Shown here: positions 9,501 through 21,400 of the stretch, piece after piece | Position numbering within the stretch: position 1 is the stretch's first letter | How the letters are laid out: each line of letters starts with the position of its first letter | The notes under the pieces: model-generated | What the model was told of the DNA's origin: nothing | Databases searched by the model: none | What the model saw: only the letters and a program-made list of their open reading frames with translations | Program-made: the position numbers and the translations under genes | NCBI GenBank assembly: GCA_019677205.1 | Contig: JAAMXY010001567.1 | Span: 1-29,681 of the forward strand | Length of the DNA: 29,681 nt | From: Pinguiococcus pyrenoidosus | Taxonomy: Eukaryota; Sar; Pinguiophyceae; Pinguiochrysidales; Pinguiochrysidaceae | Reading direction: 5' to 3'

Positions 9501-10243
9501 GCATGGCGGAGTGGAGCGGCGAGAGCAACGGAGATTCCGAACCGCAGACGGATCAGACGCACCTGCTATGGAGTCTCTTGCGCACAGCGCTAAGAGCCGT
9601 GCAAGAGGTTGCAGCAGGGAAGTTTTCGGAGAACGCAGCGGTGGATGTCCCCCTGCTGAGAACCGTGGAGGAATCCCTCGTAGCATACGCAGAGACCCTG
9701 CACGCCAGCGACCCCGTGTATCTACCGATCTCTTCATCGGAGACGCCAAACGTGCCGGCTATCTTGTCGACGGCATGGCTTGAGAACGCTAGTCGATTCT
9801 TTCACCTTGGCCTGACGCCGCTCCTGCTGTTGCTCTTCAAACTTGCGGATCTTCTCGGGCTGGAGAAGAAATCGGCGGCCACGAAAAAGAAGGCGAAGAA
9901 AGACGGCAAGAAGAAGGGAAAGAAAGGAAGGAAGCAAGCTACCAGCAGCGCTGCAGCGCCTAGCGGATCCGCGGAGAATGGTAGCGGAGGAGAAGCGACT
10001 GAAGCGGTCAGGAGCTTGTCGCGCGCTGTTCGAAGCTGCATCCAAGCGCTGCGCGATAGCCTTCGGTCGCTGTCGGATGCAACTGGCAAGCCTTTGCCAG
10101 TGTTGGACGCTCTGCCGCTCGGATCCGAGCAGTTGGACCCTCTCTGGAGAAGCATCATGGAGAGTCAAGCGCAGACGTGTGCTCGACTCCTTGTGTGTGC
10201 GCGTGACAAGTTGGTTCTCATCCAGGATGCAGGCTGGGACTAG
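6538..10243 (+). CDS. NAA25: NatB auxiliary subunit NAA25/MDM20-like (N-terminal acetyltransferase B)
   Basis: There are two exons, 6538-6948 and 7028-10243, with a 79-nt intron (GTTCGT..GTCAG, phase 0), giving about 1208 aa. A start at the second in-frame ATG, 6685 (MSGGGSSGNRRKL), gives 1159 aa and looks more natural. The family is about 970 aa in human. NAA25 is the TPR-type, ribosome-binding scaffold of NatB; with NAA20 it acetylates Met-Asp/Glu/Asn/Gln N-termini. The N-terminus matches the family: RRKLDAVYSALSEHNLPQAI, then ALRAHALQRLLRVDEAL, PTDVLVLEPL, and after the splice GQTEEAIEMLNNAL. FWTAVAVYMQVKKGG is also typical. The rest is helical-repeat sequence. A Lys-rich stretch (KKKAKKDGKKKGKKGRKQ, near the C-terminal end) may aid ribosome contact. 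The splice restores an unbroken TPR. It converges closely on VPS8. Confidence 0.86.
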
Positions 10244-10392
10244 GGTCGTCTGTGTGGCTTGAACGCAGGCATTGATTTGAGAGATGAAGAAATCCTTCTT
10301 TCCTTCTTTCCCTTTCTTCCTTCCTTCCTTCCTTCCTTTCTTCCGTTCAAAGCGCCAGCGCCTGCGTCCGCAAAGCGAAGACTGCTGAAAGC
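10244..10392. other. Short convergent junction between NAA25 and VPS8
   Basis: Only 149 bp separate the two stop codons, so the 3' UTRs very probably overlap. A pyrimidine-rich TTCC repeat fills about a third of it. Confidence 0.6.
10292..10345. repeat. (TTCC)n/(TTTC)n polypyrimidine microsatellite
   Basis: A CT-only tract is built from TTCC, TTTC and TTCT units, with about five clean TTCC copies in the centre. It sits between convergent stop codons. Confidence 0.88.
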
Positions 10393-13300
10393 CTACGTTA
10401 AGCCCGCCGCATCTATGGGATTCACTTCGCGGACGTACGTCGCTCGCGCCGGGAAGCTCGAAGCATTGGGCGAGAGCTTTGGCATCTCTCGCTGCGACTT
10501 GCTCGTCGCGTTTCGAATGCTCAACGGAGCAGTGGGATGAGCGCCGAACGGGCGCCAATTCTTACTAATCTCCCCTTTGTAGGAGGACAAAGAGGTGACT
10601 TGTAGCTGCGCCTTCAAGAAGGTGCGGCGCTTCCGAAGCCTCCTTGCGAGGAACGGGTTCATCCCGGAGTCTTTCGTTGCGCCCTCCGAGCTTTCGCTTT
10701 GACTTTTCCTGGAGCCGATTATGACGGTCTCCGCCGAGGCGGTCTCGGGATTCACGCTAAGCACTCCACGGCCCCGGAAGATATTCTTTGGCGGGCCGCC
10801 GTGTCCCCAGTCCTTCAGGGAGTAGGGAAGCGGGGTGTCATCCACACGCTGAATCGGGACGCCGCTGCGCTGCACCACCAGCTGCTGCATCTTGCGGAGG
10901 GCGACGTTCTTGCGCACTATCTGGGATGCGTGTCGGTACATCTCCGCTTCGTACTCGTAGGCATCGAAGAGCGAGGACAACACATCCCGGAAGTCGCCGA
11001 GTTTCACACTGGCCCCTCGTTCTGTAATTCGCGTCACCATGTTCTCCAGGGAGACGTGTCCCATCATGCCGTTGAGGACCCGTTGAATAAGGAGCAGAAC
11101 TACGCTCTGCATCTGCATGGCAATCTCCCTCTGGGCGCCCCCGCTGCTGTTGAGGTCCTCCCGAATGTACTTCATCCGAAGCCGCAGCAACTCGTCCAGC
11201 ACGCTGAACCAGAGGCCTTCGCCTTCTGCTGCTGCAGGCTCGTCCTGCTTCGCCTCTTGTGGTGGATCCGTGGCCACGATGTCTTTCCCTGGGTCCAGTG
11301 AGACCGTCACGTTGGGACGGAGCACAACCGAGTTGTGATTCGTAGCCCGTTGGATGGAGCTCGCATTGCCCGCCGCAGCTCCGAGGAGGTCACCCGTGCC
11401 GGCCATGCTCCGAATGGTCGCGGTGTTGCGTTGGCAGATATCAAGGACCACCGTGATCGCTCGATCGATGGACTGGCCTTCCTTGGTGGACGCGACGAGC
11501 ATCACAGCATCCGCGCTTTGGATCTTGACCCCGATGGATCGCGGAGAGGTGAGCACTCTGCGCTTCGCCTTTCCAGCGATGCCGAGCGGATCCTCCGCTC
11601 CAAGGCCGAGTCCACCTCCGTTGTCGGCCCGGAATGCTTTCTCAAGCAGGTCTCGAAGCTTGTCCAGCCGTTTCGACAACGAGGTCAGCATCATGGTGAG
11701 CGCCCCCACGGTGTCTCCCGATCGCTCAAGGAGATACACCGTGGCATCGGTGATTTTCAGACGATTGCAAAGCTGCAGCGTTTCGTCCAGGGCGTACGTG
11801 TCGTTCTTCACGATGTAGTCATAAACGGAGTCCGGTTGGTAGTGCGCAAGCAGATTCAGGTAGAACTTCTTGTCGTTCTGGGTCAACGCGACAGTGAGCA
11901 AGTTGGCGGCCATGGGATCGGCCTCTTCGCCATGATTCAATTCGCCGTTGACGATCACTCGAAGAAGCTTGAATTGCGCCGATGGATCTGCCTTGAGCGC
12001 CTCCATGACCTGGTCCATGAAATTCTTGGACGCCCGAGCTGATCGCGCTGTCCTGAGCGACGATTCCAGGTCCAAGCTGGGGAGCAAGTCCGCCAACTCG
12101 GCGACCAACCGGGCGCTCATGCGGCTGTCCTTATGGATGAGCGGACCGATGACAGCGAGGATCACTTGGACGACCTCGCGCACCAGGGCCGCCGCAGAAA
12201 TCCGCCGTGCCCACCAGCCTTTCAGGATCTCAACGTCGGCTCCCAGGAGCTCGTGTCTCAAGGACGGATCAAGCATGGTTTGGTCGAACTCCTCGCCAGT
12301 GATGGTCGTGAACTCCATGTCCAAGTCTGCGGAGCGAAGCTTCTCCACGGCTTCGAGGAACGTGGAACTGAACCCCTTTCCAATCGATGCAGAAGGCGAT
12401 CCGAGCCCGAATGCAGGACCCCTTGAATCCGTGGGAATCTCCTCCGGATCAGGAAACCGAATGCAGAAGGACTTCAACTCTTGAAGCTGCTTCAGCAAGA
12501 AGGCGAAGACGCTGTCTTCGATGCCGATGTTGTCCTCACCCGGCGCAGCATGCTGTCCAGGATTTCCGCGGTGTCGCCTCGGAGGCAAGGCGGAGTCTGG
12601 CATCTCGGCGTCGACTCGAAGGTATGAGAAAATGCTGGCCGCCATGTGCTGCTTTGGCACGATCGCCGCATCTTCTTGCGACGTCGCGTTCAAGCCCAGT
12701 GCAGAACTAGATGGAAGCTTTAGCCCCAGCTGCTCCCCGACGTAGAGACCGGCAGTGCACGGGGGGACCGGCGAGTCCAGAACGCAACAGCGGAGAGCCC
12801 GCGTGTGCAGCACCAGGGCCACTTTGAATCGCTTGCAATCGTGCGCCGTCTGAAGCAGCCTCGGTGTCAAGATGTTCAAGACAAGACTTGGCAAGGACCT
12901 CAAGAACTTCAGCGTGGTCCCGTCGCGCTCCTCCCTGATCAACTGTGCGCAGACCCGGTAGAGCAGCGTCAACGTTACATCATTGCCAGAGAGACGAGGC
13001 ACTTGGTCGTCAAGCGCTTGCAGCATGGCCTTTGCAATGAACATCAGGACGGCTTGCCTGGCATCCGCGGCGTACTGTGGACAAGCGCGGATGACATCGT
13101 CGCTAAACCCCGCGTGTGGGTGGAAAACAGTTTTGTAGACTGTCCTCACCAGGAAGGAAATGGACGGGAGCTCCGCTCCCCAGCTCAGGCTCGTCTCGTT
13201 CCACACACTCGAGCGCTTGTACATGCGACAGCGCTCGCGAACGCTTTCGTCGTCTGTTTCCTCTGCGAAGAAGCGGGGAACCTCAACCACGTTTCCCTCG

Positions 13301-16300
13301 ATAGCAGCTTCTGGGAAGGCCGCCACACCAGAGGCAAGACCTGCTGACGTCGCGGAGGTAGCATTCGTTGGCAGCCTCGCAAGGACGCGATCTCCAATGT
13401 CGCGCAGCTGCTCCCACACCGGGCGAGAAGCGTCGACTTGCTTCCCTTCGCCGGTTCCTGCGTCCCCTGCCGGTGGCGCTGGCAATGTTCCCCCCGTCCT
13501 GCCATCCTGCTCCAGAATCTCATGTTCCGAGACGCTCGCCTTGAAGATGCCGTCGCTCAAGACCTCTAGCGCACTGGCCGTGTCGCTCATGAGCATGGCC
13601 TGCAGGACGGGGTAGCGAAGGTTCTCGATCCGATTCTCCTTCTGCGGCGGGATGGGAATGCGAAGCGAGGGATCTGGATGGAAGACGAACCACAGCATCT
13701 GCGCACGCACAACTGCTCCGGGAGGGTACAGCTCTCCGCGGGGCAGCGGAGAGCCCTCAGGGAACGTCTTGGCCGCGAAACTGAGCTTCAAGTACAGCAA
13801 GAGCTTGTAGAGACTCCCTCGCCAGTGGCTCCATCCGGACTCGCTCGCTGCGCTTTGGGAGGAGTTCGCCCGACTGCCAAAGGAAGATCGCAGCAGCTCC
13901 AGCTCCACTTCAGACTTTAGTTGCCACCGAATCGTGGTGCCGGCCTTCTCCCAAAGCGTGCGGTCGCGGTTGATCTCCATCAACACGTGCTCCGCCATGC
14001 TTTCCACCGGAGCAAGATAGTCTCCGAGGCCCTTCACGAACACCCGAGCGAGAGCACTGAAGAGCTTGTGTCGGCGAAGAAGCGGTATGATCCTGTTGAA
14101 GTCAAGCGCTTGGACCTGTATCCGAAGCAAGCTTCTCTCCACGGACCTCAGGTCGCCCCGGGAGCTGGTCATCCCCAGGAAATCCTCCATCGCCTCGGCT
14201 CCAATGGTTGTCAACTGGCCGCTGGTGATGAAAGGCTCGAGGAGGTCCAAGAAGACGCTTTGGCGGCCAGCTTTGCGAAACCGATCATAAACGCTTCCGA
14301 ACAAGAGGTCTGGCCGCCGCAGCAAGCAGCAGTACTCCATGCATACCCCGGCAAGCATTTGATAGTGAGAGTTGGCAAGGCTGTACCCCGTGCGTCGGTC
14401 ACCCTTCTCCTCCTTGGGAGCATTGCTGACACCGAGATCCAGATAAACGAGCAGCAGCTTCTCGGCCTCTTCCTCGGGTCCCGTGTACCTCCGTTGTCCG
14501 TTCATGTTCAGCTCAATCAATTCCCTGTCCTCCTCGGTCCACGTCCATTCCTCCGGATTGCTGGAATGCGAGGTTTCGACTCCCGCGTCGGACCCTTCGC
14601 TTGTGGCGGCCCGACCAAGCCGCGCCTTCCTTTGCTGCAGCTCTCGCTTGACTCGCGGCATGATCACGTCATCGAAGTGGTCGAGACTGAGGCCGAGCGC
14701 GCTCAGCCACTCGCCCGCGTCCACAAGCGCGTCGATGCGCTGCTTTATCGTCTGCAGCTTTGCAATGCGCAGCTCCTCGGTGCTCAGCAGAAACACCCCC
14801 ACCTCGCAGCCCCGAAAGGAGCTGCTGAAGCTCCGCGGATTTGCCTCCGGCTTCAGCCCTGCAAAGCTCACGTGCACCGGCAAGCTCTGAAGCCGAATGT
14901 TCTGGAGCTCGCAGCCACGGTAGGTGTCGTAGACGCACATGAACTGATCATCATCAAGATAAAGGAGCATCCCCGTCTGGAGCCACTCAAGAGCTACGAC
15001 TGGGGCTCCGGCAAATAGTTCGCCACGGACACCGAAAGCGGGAAAAATTGGTTGCGCGGTTTCCTTCTCTTGGAGGCCGAAGGCCGAGCCAAGGTTCGAG
15101 GACATGCTGTAGCCGGTTGGAATCAGATCCTCGGCCTCGACGTCCGGTAAGGCTGATCCCAAGAACTGTATCCGTCGGCCCCACGCGCGCGCCAGCAGGG
15201 GAAACGAATCGGCGAACACGTCCGCCGGTACCCCCATGCCCCCGAGACCAGATATGAGGCTCGGCCCCATGGAAAGGCTTGTCGCATCGTTGCTGCCGGA
15301 CGTCGTTTCCCACGTCCAGCTCCATGCCAGACACGGGAGCACTCCCGTGAGCGATTCTCCTTCGAGCTCTGCGGGTCGAGCCCACTTGTGAATGACCTTC
15401 AGAACTGGTGAGCAGGCAACCACAAAGGAAGATCTCTCGCTGCTAAGCGCAATCAGGCCGAAGGCGGAGAACGGATTATCCTTTTTCTTCACGTCGTCGG
15501 CCTCTCCCGTATCCTGTGCAGCTCGCGACCCCGCGGAAGTGTTCAGGTTGAAGTTTCGAGCCCGAATGTTGGGCAGGACCGCCAGAATTGGGATGGGTCC
15601 GGCGGCTCCGTCCAGGAGGCACTCCACTTCGTGAGCCCAGTTGCTGAACATGGACTTCGAGAACGTCACCCTACTGACGCACCCTTCGACGTCGACGCTT
15701 ATGACGACCGGGTCGAGATGGTGCGAAAAGCGGATGATGCTGACGGAGCAGGCATGAGAGTCCGTCACGACCCTGATTGGCGTCCCACGTTGGAGATCCC
15801 AGAGTATGATCTTGCCACTGACGTAGGCACTGGCTATGTACTCCGCTGAGCCGTTTATGTCAATGGCAGAGACCGCACCGTCCGCCTGCGCGTCTCCGGA
15901 CTTCCCAAGGACAAGCTTGACTTGCTGCGCTTCGTCGAACAGGAGGATCAACGCTCGGCTGGTCCCGAGTGCTATGAACCGCGGATGCACCCCAAGGACG
16001 GTAGGGAGACCAGGTCCATGGGATGCGTAGGCCGCATTCTTCGCTAGGTGTGCGCTGATCGATTCCAGTGGACGCACGCGGATGGGTCCGGCCGAGTCTA
16101 GCGGCTCCGACGAGTCCGCACGACGAGGCGGGGACGGCTTCTCCTGCTCCACTTGAGAGACGACGGCAGTTCTCGGCCTCTTCTTCGACAGCGACCGACG
16201 CTTCAGTCTCAAGGGCGAGACAGGTGTTGCATTTGACGATCGCAGGAGAAGCTTCTCGTACATCTCCGCGGCCACCAGCGGGTGAATGAGCTCATCGTCC

Positions 16301-17092
16301 GCATCTCTCCGGTCCGAGGAAGAAGACGCCATGGCACCATTGCTCTTCACCGGCGTCGGCGCGCCCTCGTGCAATTCCGCCTGCCGTGGCGTATCCTCAC
16401 TGCGAGAGTAGTCCGTCAAGGGCTTCCTGTCGCTAGGAGGCGACACCATCTCCCGGAATTCCGGTCTGTACGGCGACTGCTCCACGTCGATGCTGCTCAG
16501 AATCTCGTCCACGTCCAGGGAGAAGTTCCGCTCGCGACCGTAAGTGTCCGACCCCTCCGATGGAGATCGATCCGTATCCGCGCCATCCTCGGCGAGAATA
16601 CGTTCCAGCAAAGCTTCCTCGCTCTCGATCTCGAGCTCGTCGACGGCACCCCAGAGCCCAGGGTGCTCGTCCAGGATGTCATCCACCTCCGGCCCGTGCC
16701 TCCCTCCCAGGCCCACCGCCGCCGGGGCGCCTGTCCTCGCTTCGCTGTCGTTCAGATCCCAATTCACACCACTGGAAGCACGGCTTTAGTCCAGCGCAAG
16801 TGGCACCTTCCGCTCGGCGGCCGTTGGCATCTTACCGAGCTCGCTTCCCTTTGCGGACAGCCACCGTGGCTGCGCCATTTCCGGCGCCCTCCGCCCTCAC
16901 AAGCAGGATCTCGGTGTCCACGGAGTCGCTGTCGGTGTCTTGGTGCAGAAGATCCTCTGGAATCAAGAGACGGGCGTCAAAGCAGCTCCACCACCACCCA
17001 TCTTTGCGCGCTAACGCACCTATGCTGTAGCCCGCGAGCACCACGCTGTCATCCTCCGAGTCGGAAGCGGCGAGGAGAGCCTCGATGTCCAT
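10393..17092 (-). CDS. VPS8: VPS8-like subunit of the CORVET endosomal tether
   Basis: There are two exons on the minus strand: 17092-16836 and 16771-10393. The 64-nt intron (GTAAGA..TTCCAG, phase 2) joins KGKRAR to GVNWDLNDS. The 2211-aa product is longer than animal or plant VPS8. VPS8 is a CORVET-specific subunit for homotypic fusion of early endosomes. An acidic, Ser-rich N-terminus (MDIEALLAASDSEDDS) is followed by disordered sequence to about residue 330. A WD40-like propeller follows: LPTVLGVHPRFIALGTS, AVSAIDINGSAEYIASAYVSGKIILWDLQ, and SIIRFSHHLDPVVISVDVEG. Then comes a long helical region with the clathrin-repeat-like NDTYALDETLQLCNRLKITDATVYLLE. The family's C-terminal RING would follow LVVQRSGVPIQR, but no cysteine occurs in the last roughly 330 residues. 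ATG 17092 is the first methionine. It is divergent from EMC6. Confidence 0.85.
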
Positions 17093-17504
17093 TCTACGCT
17101 CCAGCCGGGCCTCTCTTGACCGAAAATCCGGGGAAATCTCCCGAGGATTCGCTGTCACGTCCCGCTTGTGGCCTCACAACCTCGCTGAACCCCGCGCGAC
17201 CTCGGGCCCGCCGCCGCCGCCGCAGACGCGATTTCCACAACGGCCGCTTGCGAAATCTGGGTTTGACAGTGGCGAAAGACGCCGAACGCGGAAGAGACGC
17301 CCCTCTCCACGTCGTTCGCTTTAATGACTTCCGGCTGCAGGTCGGATTCCACCGTCTTCCCGAGTCTCCAACTCGCGACACGGAAGCGCGGGTAGCTGTG
17401 TCGCGCCGGTTTCGCATGGAGCGGATCAGCTGACCATAGCTGGGCGCGGAAAGGCTTGTGGTCCGCACATCCTCTGCGCCGGGAGAGCGCGCACCGGCGC
17501 GGCC
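17093..17504. promoter_or_regulatory. Bidirectional upstream region of VPS8 and EMC6
   Basis: This 412-bp spacer separates two divergent ATGs. It is GC-rich with a CCGCCG run near 17208-17222. It holds GGAAATC at 17132-17138 and GATTTCC at 17230-17236, words also seen upstream of the FKBP gene. No TATA box or gene is seen. Confidence 0.5.
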
Positions 17505-17852
17505 ATGGCCATGGACGCGGGCGCCGATGGCTCCAAGGATGCGGAGAAGGTGTTCTTGAGCATGGAGGCCATGCAGTCGAACGGCCGCGGCATCGGCTCT
17601 GTCCGCACGCTCATGAGCATCGTCGCGGGGGTTTTGACGGGCATTCTGGGCTGCACGAGCTTCGAGGGCGCGGTGGCCTTCGTGGCCACGCATCTGGCGA
17701 CCACCCTGGGGATCTTGCTGGTCATGGGCTTCGACTCGGCAAAGTTTACCAATCTGTCGCTCTCAAGGTTTTTGCTGGACGGCGTTACCACCAACGCCGG
17801 CTCCTTCTTGCTCTTCTGGACCCTTTTCTACGCGCTGATCTACCTGTACTGA
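17505..17852 (+). CDS. EMC6: ER membrane protein complex subunit 6
   Basis: This small, 115-aa, intronless membrane protein belongs to the EMC insertase, which places tail-anchored and multipass proteins in the ER membrane. A polar N-terminus (about 30 residues) precedes three hydrophobic segments at about 35-53 (LMSIVAGVLTGILGCTS), 56-76 and 97-113. The C-terminus SRFLLDGVTTNAGSFLLFWT, followed by LFYALIYLY, is very close to the conserved EMC6 end, which carries the FWTxxYxxxxxY pattern. The size and three-TM topology match the family (about 110 aa). A second ATG six bases later (17511) gives 113 aa. It is divergent from VPS8 and convergent with EF-3. Confidence 0.9.
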   Translation: MAMDAGADGSKDAEKVFLSMEAMQSNGRGIGSVRTLMSIVAGVLTGILGCTSFEGAVAFVATHLATTLGILLVMGFDSAKFTNLSLSRFLLDGVTTNAGSFLLFWTLFYALIYLY

Positions 17853-17900
17853 GCAGAGAGACGAAGGCGCGCGGGTAAGGTGGCTTATGGCACGGACGAG

Positions 17901-17930
17901 GGTGTTGGTGTTGGTGTTGGTGTTGGTGCT
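17901..17930. repeat. (GGTGTT)5 tandem repeat
   Basis: Four perfect copies of GGTGTT are followed by one GGTGCT, about 50 bp after the EMC6 stop. Confidence 0.9.
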
Positions 17931-18041
17931 GGGCGCTGGAGAGCTGCTTTGGACTTGGTGCGAGGCACAAGGGACTCGACGGAGAGGCGACTCCGTGTCG
18001 CCGCCGTGTTTGTGCCGCAAAAGGTTGCTGCTTGTGTCTAG

Positions 18042-18109
18042 GATGCAAAGCTATGGTGCATGCAAAGTTATGGTGGATGCGAGGTCATGGTGGATGCGAC
18101 ACTACGGTG
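18042..18109. repeat. Four-copy 17-bp tandem repeat (minisatellite)
   Basis: Copies start at 18042, 18059, 18076 and 18093. The first is GATGCAAAGCTATGGTG. All share (G/C)ATGC at the start and GGTG at the end, and differ mostly in the middle. Confidence 0.85.
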
Positions 18110-18435
18110 GAAGGCAATTGACATGGGCAAAAGAGATGACCAGTTGAGATGGGCATCTGAAAAGCGCGCGCGACCGCTCATATAAACAAACAAAAACAGC
18201 AGAACTCTTATCGGCTGACCTTCGCACACATGCATCACACAGTCCTGTGCAGAAAAAAAATTGCACGACAGAAGCTTGAAAAGATTCATCACAGGCTAGA
18301 CCCTTTCACTACACCCCGCAGATTTCTCCGCATTCTACTAGCGAAGCAATGACCGGATCAAAACCTTCGCCAGGGATATCCGACTATTAGTCAAAACATC
18401 TACAACGACGTATAACTCATGCAACCCGCCCCCCC

Positions 18436-18464
18436 NNNNNNNNNNNNNNNNNNNNNNNNNNNNN
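18436..18464. other. Assembly gap (29 Ns)
   Basis: 29 unknown bases are flanked by a C run on the left and TCCCCCC on the right, 16 bp beyond the EF-3 stop codon. The flanks suggest a long cytosine homopolymer that could not be resolved. The true length is unknown. Confidence 0.95.
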
Positions 18465-18480
18465 TCCCCCCAAAAGTCGC

Positions 18481-21400
18481 CTAAGCAGCCATCTCCTGCG
18501 CCTCGGCGTACAGGTTGTGCTCCTCGGCGAGGGCCTCCTCCTCCTCGTCCAAGTCAAGGCCTTCTGTAATCTTCTTCAGGATCTCCTTGGTCTTCTTCTT
18601 CAGCTGCTTCTTGGTCATCGTCTTCTTCTGTTCAACCTTCACTTCGTTGCCGTAGGCATCCGTGATGGCCTCCACAACCTGCTTCTCGATCTCGCCTTGC
18701 TTCGCTTCCAACGCGTGCTCCATCCACTGCTGGTCACCGCGGGTGTCCGGACGAGAGATGCCATCCGGGTCCTTCTCGACGACCCAGGTGACGGGGCAAA
18801 GCTGCGTCACGAAGTCGTTGTTGTGGCTGATGATCACGACGCCGCCCTCGAACTCTTCGATGGCACCGGCAAGCGCACCAAGCGACTCACGGTCCAGGTA
18901 GTTGGTCGGCTCGTCGAGAATGATCACGTGCGGGCACATCCAGAGGGCAGCCGCGAGCACGACCTTGACCTTCTGTCCTCCGCTGAGGGACGCGATGCGG
19001 CAGTGAGATCCAAACTCACGTTCGAGGCCGACGTTCTCCAGGTGCTGCGCCACGTTCTCCATGGTCAGCGGCTTGGCCTGCATGCCCGCCTGGGCCGCGA
19101 TCTTGGCGTCGACCTTCTTGAGGACCTTGGCCCAACCGCGCTTCTCGAGCTTCGTCTTGAGCACCCAGCCGTTGTGGTCGTGGTCCATGTTTCTCCACTT
19201 GCACTCGTACTCGTCTTCGCGGTTGTCGCGGTTCTGCCGCCTGGCCCCGGTGAGCTTCTCGATCACGCGGTTCGCGCGCCTCGTCTCGCCGCTCTCCTCA
19301 TCCTCCCAGACGTACTCGATCGCTTCCGCCTGAAGCTTCTTCTCCTCGTCGGTCAAAATCATGGTGTCACGGGCAATGTTCTCCTTGTCCTGCCCACCGG
19401 CGTAGCGCCATCGGATGTACTCATTTGGCGTCTTGCTCAAGTGCTGCTCGATGTGGTGGAAAGCGTGCTGCGCGATGTATCCGATACGGGCGGCGGGGTG
19501 GTGCCACACCGAGCCGGTGGTCGGCTCCACCTCGCCGGTGAGCACCTTGATCAGGGTCGACTTTCCGGCTCCGTTCGGGCCGATGCAGGCCACGCGCGAC
19601 GCACGGCTGACGCTCACGGTGGCGTGCTCGATGGTAGGCTGCGTGTTGCCCGGGTAGACCAGCGATGCGTCGGTGACGCGCATCAGCGGCGAGCTGCGCG
19701 AGCGGACACCGTCGATGTAGGTCGGCTGGGGGAAGGTGAACTTCAGGCGGGTTGCCTTGAACTCGAAGTAGGCGCGGGCCTCCGGGCGGATGCGCACGAA
19801 CTCGGTGAGGTTGCCCTTGAAGAGGTGCAGCTTCAGGTTCCTGAACTCCATGATGTGCGTGCACACGTCGGTCAGGAGGCCGGAGTCGTGCGACACGAGG
19901 ATCGACGTCACGTCCTTGAGGGACAGCAGGTAGTTCTTCACCCACGCGACGTTCATGACGTCCAAGTGGTTGGTCGGCTCGTCCATGAGCAGGATATCGG
20001 CGTTCTGGAGCATCGCACGGGCGATAGCGAGCTTCATGCGCCATCCGCCGCTCAGCGTCGTGATGGGGTCGCCGCGCATCTTATCCGTGAAGCCGACCTT
20101 CTCGAGCATGGAGGAGACCTCCTCGCGCGGGATGCCCGCGGCCTCGATGCGCTTGTCGTGCGCCACGTAGTCGGTAACGTTGAAGTGGCTGAGCTCGCCA
20201 AGGATGTCGGCTTCGACGAAGACGGTGCGGACCACGGTCGGATCGGGGAAGCCCTCGACCTGGCCGTTCGCGATGGCGCGGAGCAGGGTGGTCTTTCCGC
20301 AGTCGTTGGGACCGAGGAGGCCGTAGCGGTAGCCACGCTTGAGCTTCATCTTCGTGTTGTTGAGAAGCACGTTGGTGCCGTAGGCCAGGGTGAACTCGCA
20401 GTCGCAGAGCTGCTCGGCGTCGTCGTCCTCGTCGGCCTCCTCCTCGTCCGTGCAGCGGTCCTGGACATCCTCGCGGACGACCCTGCAGACCTCCGTGGCG
20501 GCCTCCTCGCCAATGTACGGGGACAGCGCGCCGGCGATGTTCGTGGTCCAGGGGCCCATGAGGAACGCTTCCTTGTGCGCCAGAGACAGGATGGAGACGG
20601 CCACATACTTCATGGTCTTCTTCAGGAAGTCCGTGGCCTTGTCCTCGCCGATCTTCTCGGTGAGCAGCACCATCATCTTGTGCTTCGTGACAGGCGGCAG
20701 CGGCGCGGAGTTGCAGCTGTTCTCGAGGTCGAGCATCTGGTGGTGCGCCCGGCGGCACACGGAGCGCGCCTCGGGGTCCGACACGGTCTCCACGGTCCGC
20801 GCAAGCAGGGGCATGATCTCGGGGAGGAAAGGCGCGGCGTCGCGCGGGTCCTCGACCAGCTTGGCCATGTTCATGATGATCTTGCAGGTCTGGCGACGCA
20901 GCGAGGTCTGGCGCTCGCGGAGACCGCGGATGAGCAGCGGCACCAAGATGCTCATCGCCGCCTGCGTGACAGGCTGCACGAAGGTGGTGGCACTGAGCTT
21001 GTAGATGCACGCTTCGGTCTCGTCCGGGCGCACGATGCAGCCCTTCAGGTCCGGCAGCGCCGGCTCAATGTCGTTGTTGCCGATCACCTCGGCGATGGCG
21101 TCCATGCAGGCAACGGCGGCGTCCCGGACCTCGGCCTTGACCTCCGTCATGGCGAGGGAGACCACCGGCACCAGCTGCTGCATCACCTGGGCGACCTCCT
21201 CCGGGGCGGTGGTGCGGAACTTGGAGATCATGCCCAGGGCCAGCACCCGCGTCGAGGGGCTGCAGGTCGCATCCACGGCGTCGAGGAGGTACTGCACGAC
21301 GTTGGGGAACGCCTCCGGAGTGACGGCGTCGCAGAGCTGCTCGACGGCCTCCTTCGCGCCCTCGCTGTTCCTCTTGGCACCAGCCAGCTGCAGGAGAGAG

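Larger units (their letters stand above)
17853..18480. other. Repeat-rich convergent intergenic region with assembly gap
   Basis: These 628 bp lie between the stops of EMC6 and EF-3. I find no gene. They hold a GGTGTT hexamer repeat (17901-17930), a 4 x 17-bp tandem repeat (18042-18109), AT-richer sequence at 18180-18430 and a run of Ns. Confidence 0.6.

Noticed and set aside
10259-10583. A plus-strand frame followed by TACTAATC plus CCCCTTTGTAG, resembling a branch point and acceptor
   Set aside because: The frame starts with a low-complexity TTCC translation and lies antisense to the VPS8 C-terminus. No exon partner follows. I treat the splice-like string as chance.
13921-15018. A 365-codon plus-strand frame inside VPS8
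   Set aside because: It is antisense to a well-supported VPS8 exon, and its translation has no recognisable domain.
16282-17433. A 383-codon plus-strand frame over the VPS8 5' end
   Set aside because: It is Arg/Pro-rich, opposite VPS8 exons and crosses the VPS8 intron and promoter. It is a GC-rich shadow.
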